Positions 51,838 to 61,700 of a DNA stretch of 64,000 bases are shown here, piece by piece. The stretch is from contig NW_024881530.1 in NCBI RefSeq assembly GCF_019059575.1, positions 1,217,501-1,281,500 of the forward strand, in the 5' to 3' direction. The first letter of the stretch is position 1, and each line of letters starts with the position of its first letter. Source of the DNA: Amphibalanus amphitrite (lineage: Eukaryota > Arthropoda > Thecostraca > Balanomorpha > Balanidae). Under the pieces are notes generated by a model. It saw nothing but the letters and a program-made list of their open reading frames with translations. It was not told the DNA's origin and did no database searches. The position numbers and the translations under genes were made by a program.

Positions 51838-52376
51838 TTCTCTTGCAGATGACGTCGGTAGCTAAAACTTGTGACCCATGACCTGTGATCCTTCCCTCAG
51901 ATAATGTCTGTGACCTGTGGCCTGTGACCCCTCCCTCAGCTGATTTTGGTGACGCGTGAGTGTGACCCGTGACCCCTCCTTGAGATGAAGTCGGTGACAT
52001 GTGACCCATGACCTGTGACCGGTGACCCCTCATTCAGATGATGTCGGTAACCTGTGACCCATGACCTGTGACCCGTCCCTCAGATGATGTCGGTGACCTG
52101 TGACCTGTGATCTATGACCTGTGACCTGTGACCCCTCGCTCAGATGATGTCATGTCGGTGACCCATGACCTGTGACCTGTGACCTGCGGCCCCTCCCTCA
52201 GATGATGTCGGTGACCTCTGACATGTGACCCATGACCTGTGACCCCTCCCTCAGATGATATCGGTGACCTGTGACTCATGACCTGTGACCTGTGACCTGC
52301 GACCCTCCCTCAGATGATGTCGGTGACATGTGACCTGTGACCTGTGACCTGTGACCTACGACCCCTCCCTCAGATG
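51838..52376. repeat. minisatellite of decoy 3' splice sites
   Basis: Eleven imperfect units of about 39-60 bases. Each contains a pyrimidine-rich stretch ending in AG, mostly cctccctcag, then atgatgtcggtg or a variant, then tgacctgtgacc filler. AG ends at 51848, 51900, 51939, 51984, 52037, 52083, 52143, 52201, 52254, 52313 and 52373. The genuine acceptor of exon 2 (AG at 52513) and the first 12 bases of the exon are the same sequence. Filler TGACCTGTGACCT is, on the other strand, AGGTCA-C-AGGTCA, a DR1 nuclear-receptor arrangement. Confidence 0.9.
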
Positions 52377-52513
52377 ATGTCGGTGACCTGTGACCTGTGA
52401 TATGTGACCCGTAATCGCCGTAATCGCCACGCCATATGTGGAAGGCTTTTGGTGTCAATACATACATACATACATGCATACCCATTACCCATGGCCTGTT
52501 ACCCCTCTTTCAG

Positions 52514-52661
52514 ATGATGTCGGTGGCTGTGTCGGTGCTCACGCTGGCGTTCATCTCCCTGGACCGGTGGTACGCCCTGTGCCACCCTCTGCGGTTCCGA
52601 GCCACCGCGCGATGGGCCAAAAAGGCCATCGCTCTCATCTGGATACTCTCGATCATGATTG
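52514..52661 (+). CDS. allatotropin/orexin-type receptor, exon 2
   Basis: Codes for residues 128-176 plus one base (phase 0 start, phase 1 end; acceptor ctctttcag, donor gtgagc). It contains TM3 (MMSVAVSVLTLAFISL), the DRW motif (D144-R145-W146 in place of DRY, as is usual in allatotropin and orexin receptors), ALCHPL in the second intracellular loop, and the start of TM4 (IALIWILSIMI). The preceding acceptor is the last of a series of twelve near-identical AG sites. Confidence 0.78.
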
Positions 52662-53156
52662 GTGAGCGCTGCCGGTGACGTGATGGGGTCCCCAGGGTCC
52701 ACCCTGTCACATTGAGCCAGACTGACGGCCAGGCTTACGAGAAAGTAAATAGTTTCCGAGTTTTGACGTGGCGATTGTGGAGGAAATGCCTCGGGCTGCT
52801 GGAGTAAACTATGTTATTGCTAATATCAGACGACTCTGAATTGCTATGAGATCTCGCCTTTGGTTTAGAACTATTTCATGGTGTTGTGAAGCGCATACTG
52901 CATCCAAATGGTCATAGCCGGAATGTTATCCTCATTTGTGCGAGTAATTATCGCAAAGGTATTGCTACGAGTAACTGTCGGATAGCTATTAACCTGTGGA
53001 ATGATTCAACCAAGCCAAATTTGGCCACTTTCACCTTATCATCAATCAGTTTCAAAAAATAATCCTCAAGAATACTCCTATAATTTTTTACGTTATTACA
53101 AAAGATCGTTCCGCCGACATCGCTAATGCACACCGACCCCCCCCCCCCCCCCGCAG

Positions 53157-53411
53157 GCACGCCGTACATGGTGTGGAGCGAAGTGCACCCGTACGACTGG
53201 AGTCCCAAGGGCACCGTCTACTTCTCCTCGTGCGCCACCACCTGGGGCGCTCAGATGGAGCTCTACTCGGCCATCTTCAACTTCGTCTGCCTCTATCTGC
53301 TGCCGTTGTGCTTCATGCTCTTCACCTACTGCCAGATCGTGCGCGTCCTGTGGAAACCGGCCATCCCCGGCCACCCCGAGTCGCGGGACTACTCGGCTAT
53401 CTCTGGATCAG
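53157..53411 (+). CDS. allatotropin/orexin-type receptor, exon 3
   Basis: 255 bases, phase 1 to phase 1. Encodes the second extracellular loop with the conserved Cys (SSCATTW), TM5 (FNFVCLYLLPLCFMLFTYCQI) with its Pro, and the start of the third intracellular loop with LWKPAIPG, a signature shared with allatotropin receptors (LW.PAIPG). The acceptor is preceded by a pure ~16-base C tract ending ccgcag. The donor is gtgagc at 53412. Confidence 0.78.
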
Positions 53412-53441
53412 GTGAGCGAGCGGAGCAGGCGCTGAACGTAT

Positions 53442-53546
53442 CGGGTCTTAAGATCAGAGCGTCTGCATATACTATACGGGTCTTAAGATCAGAGCGTCTG
53501 CATATACTATACGGGTCTTAAGATCAGAGCGTCTGCATATACTATA
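53442..53546. repeat. 35-bp tandem repeat, three copies
   Basis: Three identical units beginning cgggtcttaagatc and ending catatactata start at 53442, 53477 and 53512, just 30 bases after the exon 3 donor. Confidence 0.95.
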
Positions 53547-54972
53547 CACGGCTGGGCAGTTGCTAGAGACCGTCTTCTAGAACAACAAATGATAGAATTT
53601 GATTATATTGAAAACAATATCTACAACGAGGCTACTCAAATCAAGAGCTAATTTTTCGACTGCTGCTCAAAACCGTGTTCCAGTATCAACGCGTAAAAGA
53701 TGGCGTCTACATAGTTTTCTTATCTGCTTTCGAGCATAGAACTGCGAAATAGCGCATTTTCCCCTTGTCCTGTCGTCATTCATCACCATTTTAAGGCGGC
53801 GTTGACGTTTGGTCTGACGTGCAGCCTTCACCCTCCCGTACCCTGGTTCATTGTGCAGTAAGATGATGAGGATGATAGCATTCAGTGCATGCTGTTTGTG
53901 GTGACAGCTTTGAGTCAGGGCTTGCTGCAATGGCACAACCACTACAATGCGATATCTTCCTACAGAGCTATACCCCTGTCAGTCTCAGGCATATATAAAC
54001 GTCTTTATGGTTAAACAAAACAAACAGGGACATACTCACAAAATGCACTCACCGAAGCAATGCTCTCTGTTATATTTGTAGGTGTGTGCGTTCACGCCCC
54101 AGCTCAGCTCCCGCACGTTTATTGACTTTATCGCTCGCATTCTGATCATCCTTGCCATACCCTATTCCATAGCTGCGTATGCAACTGGCAACTGAATCCC
54201 TACCCTCTTGGTTCACTCCGCGGCTGCCGCCATCCATTCCCAGGCAGTCAGCATCCACCAGAGATTAATGCCCACTCAGTGATTGATCCCATCGCGGACT
54301 AAGATGAACAGGCTCGCCGGCTCACCCAAAGCGAGCAACGGAGCCCTCTGAATCCAAATGCAATCGCCGTCCCATCAGTGGACTGCGCTCGTTGTCCTGC
54401 TGGTGGTCGGTTTTTACGACGGAAAACGCCGTGAAATTTCACCAGTTTATTGGAATTGGGTGGAAATTGGCTGACCAATTCGTAGTTTGTTTGTGAGAGG
54501 TAATGTGAAACTCTGCCCATTGCTATGAGGTTGCGCCAATTTTAAGACAGACTCGCCTGCACTAATGTTTGCCTACCATTTGTGTTTGTTGAAATGAGCC
54601 AAGATTGTTCATGCATACGTTATGCGCCATGCTTTTTTGGTGTTGGTGCCATGCTGTGCTGAATAGTGCAATAGTTTCTTTCTCTTTAGCAGGAGCTTGA
54701 CTGCAACTGACGTTAAAGTAGTGGCTTTTTGACGGTATATTTCACTGATTAGGCAAGTAGAAAGTTTAGTGCGTAACTGCTTACAGTAACACATCACCTG
54801 TTATCGTCGTAAAGGCAATGTATTATTGAACAGACATACACGCTTACTTTGTGACACTTCGCGCCACTCACCCGTCATTTCTATCTCATCTGTAAAATCT
54901 GTAAAGCCATTTCAACATGTCCATAAATGGTTTGCTTTTTTGCTCCACAATTGCTACAGTTTGTGCCAATCT
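53547..54972. other. intron 3, unique part
   Basis: No exon or element recognised. Confidence 0.45.
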
Positions 54973-54976
54973 TAGC

Positions 54977-56165
54977 CCGCGCCCCACTGGGGGGGGGGGG
55001 GGCTATTTATAGCCCCCCCCCCTCCCGTTTTTCTGCAATAACTTCCAAACCGCTTGATGTATCGACTCCAAACTTTCAGTACCTTCGGCTCCATCAATTT
55101 GACACCTTGTGTCAAAATTTGAACTTCGTAGCTACCATAGGTCGGCCGGAAATGACGTCAGACTGACGTCATGTTCGGCCGATTTCGACGCAAAACATTG
55201 AACCACGGCAATCGCTCCCATGGGCTCAGTTTTTAAGCTAGATCCAATTTCTTTGCATGAGAGGACTCAGAATAGACTGCGCTCTCAAACTGCTATCTCG
55301 GATTTTCGAAATTTTGAAAATTTTGAAAATTTTAAATAATAAAATTCAAAATTTACATTTATACATTTTTTCAAAAAGTTTTTGACTTTTCGAAAAACCC
55401 GGAATATATGTGATAGAATGCGTTATTATGACTAACTCTAGCAAGTTTTAGCTAAATATCTTCAAAAATGGCCAAGTTATACGCATTATTGCAAAAAAGT
55501 AACAATTATTAATTTTTCAAATCAATTTTTCACCACGTATTTGACATCGTACGCCAATATAAATAGCACCATCGTGTTCCTGAGCTCAAACTGCATCCAA
55601 TAGACACCTTTTCTGTTGAAAAATTATAACTTCAAAATTTGACCTTTTTTGACCTGAAAGTGACCTGACCTAAGCTAAATTCGACTCAAAATGACTTCGA
55701 ATGACACAGACGATATCACATTCGAAATCTTTCGCCTAAATGGACCATAAAACATGTGTCATGTGACCGACGCATGATATAATATTTTCGTGACCTGTGA
55801 TGACCTGACCTTGACCTGAAAATCAAAGTACAAGTTTGGCACCCTCAGGGTATCTAGAGCATCTGTTCACGAGTGTGTGAACAAAAAATGAGCCTGATCT
55901 GACTTGTAAGACGGCGGCCAGAGCCCAAAACGTGAACAAGCCAAAATGCTAATAATTTTTAATTTGACCTGACCTGTGACGTCATCGGTGACCTCGAGGT
56001 CAATGAAATTAGGTTTCGCTCGACAGTTTTTCCGGGCTATCAGACGCCGTTTGAATTTTGACGATCAGCCCAGTAGTTTCGGAGTTAGGAGGGGGGGGGG
56101 GCTATGAATATTAGCCCCCCCCCCCCAGTAGGGCGTGTTATACGCAGACCCCAGTGGGGCGCGGG
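54977..56165. mobile_element. AGGTCA hairpin-end element P6 (in intron 3)
   Basis: TTAG duplicated at 54973-54976 and 56166-56169; termini CCCGCGCCCCACTGGGG and (other strand) CCCGCGCCCCACTGGGG, identical. Hairpin core ctatttatag on the left, ctatgaatattag on the right. Internal tgacctgaccttgacctga near 55800. It ends 164 bases before exon 4. Confidence 0.87.
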
Positions 56166-56329
56166 TTAGGGATCCCCTAGCTCTTCACGCCGGCTTGACA
56201 TTGGAGCCGCAACAGACGGCGGAGGTCAAGGTAATCGCTAGGGCGGCGGCGGATTTGCTGCGCCCGGGCATCCCCAGTTCGGCATATCGTCCACATATGC
56301 CTTCATCTGTGTTTTCTGCGTGTTTTCAG

Positions 56330-56477
56330 ACGGCAGGAACAGCTCGCACGGCGGCTCAGGTCACGACACCGTCTCGGCTCACATACGCTCCCGGCGCAAG
56401 GCCGCCAAAATGCTGGTCGTCGTCGTCATCATATTCGCCTTTTGTCTTCTGTGTGTTCATCTCATCATCGTAATCAG
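56330..56477 (+). CDS. allatotropin/orexin-type receptor, exon 4 (partial gene)
   Basis: 148 bases, phase 1 to phase 2; acceptor gtgttttcag, donor gtgagt. Encodes the end of the third intracellular loop (SRRKAAKML, a G-protein-contact region conserved in the family) and TM6, VVVVIIFAFCLLCVHLIIV. In most class A receptors TM6 has CWxP; here the aligned residues are C-L-L-C, so the near-invariant Pro is Cys. TM7 (NPxxY) and the tail are not found up to the LTR element and probably lie beyond 64000. Confidence 0.72.
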
Positions 56478-57288
56478 GTGAGTGTATGCCACGCTCTGCA
56501 CCAAGAGCTTGGGTGGCCCAAAAAAAACGTTCCCAACTTTGGAGGCCTATATCTCAAATTGGAGTGCAAATAACGAGCCAAAATTTTCATCAAGTTTGCA
56601 TCACTTCTTTGCGCATTGGCATACTAAATTGTAACACTGTACCATCATTTTCAAGCCAGCAATCTTATGTTGAATCAAGTAAGATGTTTTTGCTTTTTTT
56701 GCCGATGTTGAACGGAAGTGATGATTGGCTTGGACGTACTACGTTAGAAAAAGATAGTAAAATAGAACACGTGAATGAAACCAGCACGTATGTTGTTATT
56801 TTAAATATTTTTTTATCCCACTTATGTGCCAAATATTCAAATAATGAGCCAAAATGGTGTTAATGGATGCCATTCGTTTCAACGCTAAGTCCTGTTTCGA
56901 GCAGAAGGAGTGGCACGGTGCATGGGTTACTGCTCATCGCCCTCCCTTCAAGAAGATCAAACAGTAAATCGACCGAATAACGAAAAAAGCTAGCCGGAAT
57001 GTATCACCCTGCGGCCTGAACCATCAATGAGTCTAGCTGTCAGTAGCAGTCATGGCTGCAGGCCGTGGTGCCGAGATGGAAGTGGCCCGTTCACTCACAG
57101 TTTTTAGTAAACATCTGAGCAAAAAAGTAATTTTTACATGGCATGCTAGAAACACGAACCGTTTAAAAAGTAATTGACCGAATAACATAAAAATCATACC
57201 ATTCACGGAAAATATAGGCCGCATTGACTATTGGAAGTTTCAGTGTTGCATCTTTATCACTTTCTGAGAAATATTGATTCAAAGTTGG
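56478..57288. other. intron 4, start
   Basis: AT-rich intron sequence up to the LTR. No TM7-encoding exon recognised. Confidence 0.45.
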
Positions 57289-58383
57289 TGTTGGCGACGC
57301 TTTCGTTCGAATCTCCTTTCATGGTGTGGACTGTATTTAATCGCGCATCGCACAGCATTTGGTTGTTTGGTGACCGAGATCCAGGAGGAAAATGGTTTAA
57401 TTGGAAAATTGGGAAAATAAATGTTATAACCTATCACGTTAGCCTAGTTAAGATACAACTAAATATTGGATACAGGATAGAGCGCCGGATGCCGACGACT
57501 AAGGAACCTCCTTCTTAGGAAGTATATTTGGACCTAATAAAAGAGCGCCGGATACCGACGGCAAAGGAACCCCCTTCTTAGGGCGTATGTTAGGACCTAA
57601 ATAAGAGAGCGCCGGATACCGACGTCAAAGGAACCCCCTTCTTAGGGAGTATGTTAGGGCCTAAAATAAGAGAGCGCCGGATACCGACGACAAAGGAACC
57701 CCCTTCTCTGGGCGTATGTTAGGGCCTAAATATAGAGCGCCGGATGCCGACGACAAAGGAACCCCCTTCTTAGAGAGTTTTAGGAATGTTTTAGGATAAA
57801 AAAGGATAGTCAGTAGACCTGGTCACCGGAACCGATACGCCTGCCGCATCTCCGTCGAATATCTCATCTGTGTGTAGACCGCGCACTGTTTCACTTCTCA
57901 CTCGGGCTTCTCACACACTTTGTCTTCTAGTTCACTATATTTGGCGGACAAGGCAGCGAAACGTACCGGGAAGAGAGCTAGGGGCAGCGCAGTGTCCCCG
58001 TCGAAGTCGAAAGGTGAAGTGAGGGCTGGGGGTGTTTACAACTAGTTTATATACAGCGACAGGGTGTGAAAACAAGACGCGTTGAGGACGGTCAGAGCAC
58101 ACAGAAAAGGCTAAAAATGGCCCGGGCGTCCAGCGCTCCACCCGGAAGACACACAAGCTGGGCGCGCACGTGCGTGCCCCACACAATGACCCGGACCTGG
58201 GCCGGTCCTACGCAAACAGGGAGCCGCCCTGCCGCGCCGGCCGGCCAGCCGGGTCAGAGGGGACGCCAGCGTCCCGCGACCGCGGACGGCGCTCGGCTCG
58301 GCGGCGCGGCAACGGTTCGGCTCAGCAGTGCTGAGTCTCTCGCCCGTACCGCCTTGCATAGGTGCAATTTGTCGGCAACATCA
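57289..58383 (-). repeat. 3' LTR
   Basis: On the minus strand it starts TGATGTTGCCGAC right after a purine tract and ends GTCGCCAACA, giving the standard TG...CA limits, about 1095 bases. The outer end at 57289 matches 63433, the inner edge of the other LTR. The start at 58383 is inferred from the purine tract because the partner LTR is cut by the window. Confidence 0.8.
57481..57795. repeat. five ~64-bp tandem repeats inside the LTR
   Basis: Units begin agcgccgga at 57481, 57543, 57608, 57673 and 57736 and contain aaggaacc.ccttctta and gtatgttagg.cctaa. The same array is in the other LTR (63625-63940). Confidence 0.9.
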
Positions 58384-58393
58384 CTCCCCCCTG
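58384..58393 (-). promoter_or_regulatory. polypurine tract
   Basis: CAGGGGGGAG on the minus strand, directly before the LTR start, as expected for the plus-strand DNA primer of reverse transcription. Confidence 0.7.
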
Positions 58394-58775
58394 TGTTCGG
58401 CTTCACTGCGAACGTCGAACACATACATTTGACCGACAAATTGAACAGCACAAACGAACAGTCAAGCAAAGGTGATAACCGAAACGGGCGCGGGTAACTA
58501 TCATTTCCAAGCTCCATACAAGTAAAACACGCACAGCATTCCAGGAAGGTGCAGAGCGAGATAAAGCGGGCCTAACACTCGCGCGCGGATACCGGACCCT
58601 TTCACTGAGCCCGGAACTCAGGTCCCCGTCAGGAAGGCACAAAATGCACACGCACAAGGGAATGACGGACGACCGTTGGATACCCTCGCCGAGAAAGCAC
58701 AGACGAGCAGGGTGGCACCGGCCATGGGGGGCCGGACGGTTGGTACATCGGGCGTATGACCGCAGCAGGCAGTGA
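58394..58775 (-). other. non-coding tail between gag frame and 3' LTR
   Basis: About 380 bases with no RT, RNase H or integrase motif in any frame I checked. Confidence 0.5.
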
Positions 58776-61700
58776 TCAGTTGTCCACGGGACGCAGCCAT
58801 GAGCGCTGCGTGTTCAGCTCCTCCCGGGCGGCGCTCAGTTCGCGCGCACCACGGACAGCAGGTCCTGGTTGCGCGCCTGGAGCTCCTCTTTGCCCCAGAA
58901 GGTGACCAGACGCTGGGCGATCAGCCGTCCGGCGGAGGTATCCAGCTCGAGCTCGTCCCGGAGTGTGGTGACGACCGCCGCGCGCCTTCTCCACCTCCTT
59001 CAGCGGCACGCAAACCTGCATTGCCAGGTCCTCTGTCTGGGCGACCAGTCGGTTCCTCTTGTGTTGTACGGTACGCAGTCGCCGGCCGGCGTCGTCAGGC
59101 TTGGCGTGTGCTGTCTCCAGCTCCCGTAATGCCTCGTCATTGCTGCCTGTGGGAGAGTCGATCGTCTGCACCGCCGCCTCATAATCCTCTTGCTGCCTCT
59201 GGATGGCCGGCGTCCACTTATCAATGTCCTTCAGGATCTGGTCGAGGCACAGTTTGAACTGCTTGCTCTCGGCCTCTGTGGCCGTCAGCTGCTCCTTGGC
59301 CTGACTGAACCCGGTGAAGATCTGTGTGGGCGTCATACCCTGCCGCAGGAGCCGGCTGACGGCGGCGGGGGCGGCGGACGGTGACGTGGCCTCCACCGCC
59401 TCGTCTGAAAGGCTACCTTTGCGGGTGATTGCCTGCAGCTGCTCCTCGTACGTCTCCAGCCGGTCACGCAGCTGGAGGATCACCTTGTCGCGCTCCACCA
59501 GGTACTGGCCGTGCTGGGTGTGCGTCTCGTCCAGATGCACCTCCAGCTGGCTTTGCTGCTCGCTGGCCGAGCTCAGCAGTGACCGCAGCTCGTCCACCGA
59601 GCGCAGCATCTCATTCGACCTGGCCTCCACCTTCTCAACGCCCTCTTTGTAGGGCTGCGCCAGCCGCTCCTGTGGCCGCAGCTGCTGTCGATAGTTTTCT
59701 TCCTGCTCGATCTCGGCCTCATGCTGCAGCTGGGGCTTCTCCACCAGTTCGGTGAGCCGCTGCTCCAGGTCGGCCGCCTGCTGTGTCAGCCGTTCTTTTT
59801 CCGCCTGCTCCGTCCCCAGCTGGTCCATCTTGTTAGCAAGGTCGGCCTGCAGCTGGAGGATCCGCGAGCTGTGCAGGCGGCGCAGCGTGGACAGCTCCTC
59901 TGCTTGCGACTTCAGCCTCTCCAGCAGCAGGGACATCTGCTTCTCCAACACCTCCTTCTCACTCGCCATCTTCCTCTCTCTGTACTGGAAACTGCTCTCC
60001 TTGGCGGCAATTTCCCCCACCTGTGCCAGCGCCCGACACTTGGCCGCATGAGCTGCAGCCAGTTCAGATCCCCGGTCTTCAAGCTCAGCCGTCAGCCGGG
60101 CCACCCCAGCAGCGCGCCGCTCCAGCTGCTGTACCAGGCTCGCCTTGTCTGAGAGGACCTGGTCGCGCTCCCGACAGGCGGCCAGCTCAGCGGCCAACGC
60201 CCTGGTGAGGCCGGCATCTGCCTTCCTGTAGTCTGCGGTGGCCGTGGTCCGCTGCTCCTGGAGTCTGGCAGCTGCCTGCTGCTGCTCCTCCAACTGGCTG
60301 GACTGCTTCTGCAACTCCTGCTGGGCCTCCTGCAACTGCTGGCCCAGCTCAAACTCATTCTGCTCTCTGAGTGCGTCTGCTGAGACAGCAGCGACCGATA
60401 CATGTCTCTCGGCGACGTAGGAGTTGATGATGACCTTGTACTTCCCTGCGACCTCTGGAAGCTTCTCGAGCTTTCTCTCCGTTGCCTGTAGTCGCTGAAT
60501 AGCCTGTCGCTTGTTGTTGGGAACTGTAGGACTTGTCTCCTTCCACAGCAGACCGGTCTCGTATCGCTCTCCACCTTTGGTCGTGTTTCTTTCCAGCATC
60601 TGGAGTGCTTTCTTATCCATCTCCGATCGTGACGTCGTTTCACTGTACTTTGTTCCAGCTGCTTCTGCAGACCACCATTCGTTGACGGCAGCGCACAGCT
60701 CCACTTCGCTGTCACTCGATTGACGTCTCAGAAACATGACCCGGCGCCTGCTGCTGGGCACGATGTCAGACACGCAGCCCGTCAGGGTCCACCCTAGGTC
60801 TGTCTTCACAGCGGCCGGTTGATTCGGACGTCCCACACGCACCTCCTTCTGCAGCACTGCTTCAAGGACGTTTGCACCGATCAACAGCTTCACCTGCCCG
60901 CCATTATATTGCGGGAACTCCAGATCACGAAGGTGTTCAAACCTCTGAAGCTGACTCTTCGTCATTGAAGTCGCAGTCACATTCAGCGCTGGCACAGACC
61001 ACACTTCAGGAATGTTAATGCACTTCTTTGCCCCTGTGCCAAGGGGGCTGATCTTCAGTTTCACTCTCTCGGACGGACGCTGAGTGCCACTGGTCTCCAC
61101 GTTTTGTATGCAGAGCGGGTGTCGCTCCCCGGCAACGCCCAGCTCCTCCAGAACATCCTCACGACACAGTGATGTCTGAGCTCCAGCATCCAGGAGTGCC
61201 AGAACGTCTGTCGAACCACGGGGCCCGTGAACCCGCACAGCAACAATCTGTAGCAGTGTGTCTGTGTCCGTTTTTACCGAGGCCGCTACAAACGGCTGGT
61301 TCCCGGAACTACCTTCAGCTGAAGATTCAGGCGCTCCCGTGGTTGTCCCTGCTGACGACTGATCCCTCCTCGAGTTGCTCTGATCGGTTCCTGACCGACT
61401 TGATCCGCGGTGGAGAAGCGAATGGTGCGTGAGCTTGCATCCCTTCACATTGCACCGCCGAGACACTTTGCAGCTTCTGCTCCAGTGGCCCTTCTTGAGG
61501 CATGAAAAGCAAAGACCTTCTTCATAGGCAACAGCGCTTCTTGCGTCTGGGGTCTTGGCCTTGAATTCTGAGCAGTCGCTCAGCCTGTGGTTACTGCTGC
61601 ACACCACGCACACTGGCAGAGAGCGGGCCTCTGGTTCGGTTTCACCATTAGCTCCTGTCGCCAGCGCTGTTCGCCGAACAGGGCCGTCCCTTGAAGCAAC

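Noticed and set aside
51838-52376. CRISPR-like array
   Set aside because: Units are imperfect tandem repeats without regular unique spacers, and the DNA is eukaryotic; the match to the exon 2 boundary explains it better.
58066-58497. 143-codon plus-strand frame across the 3' LTR boundary
   Set aside because: It is antisense to the retroelement and spans the LTR start; no motif.
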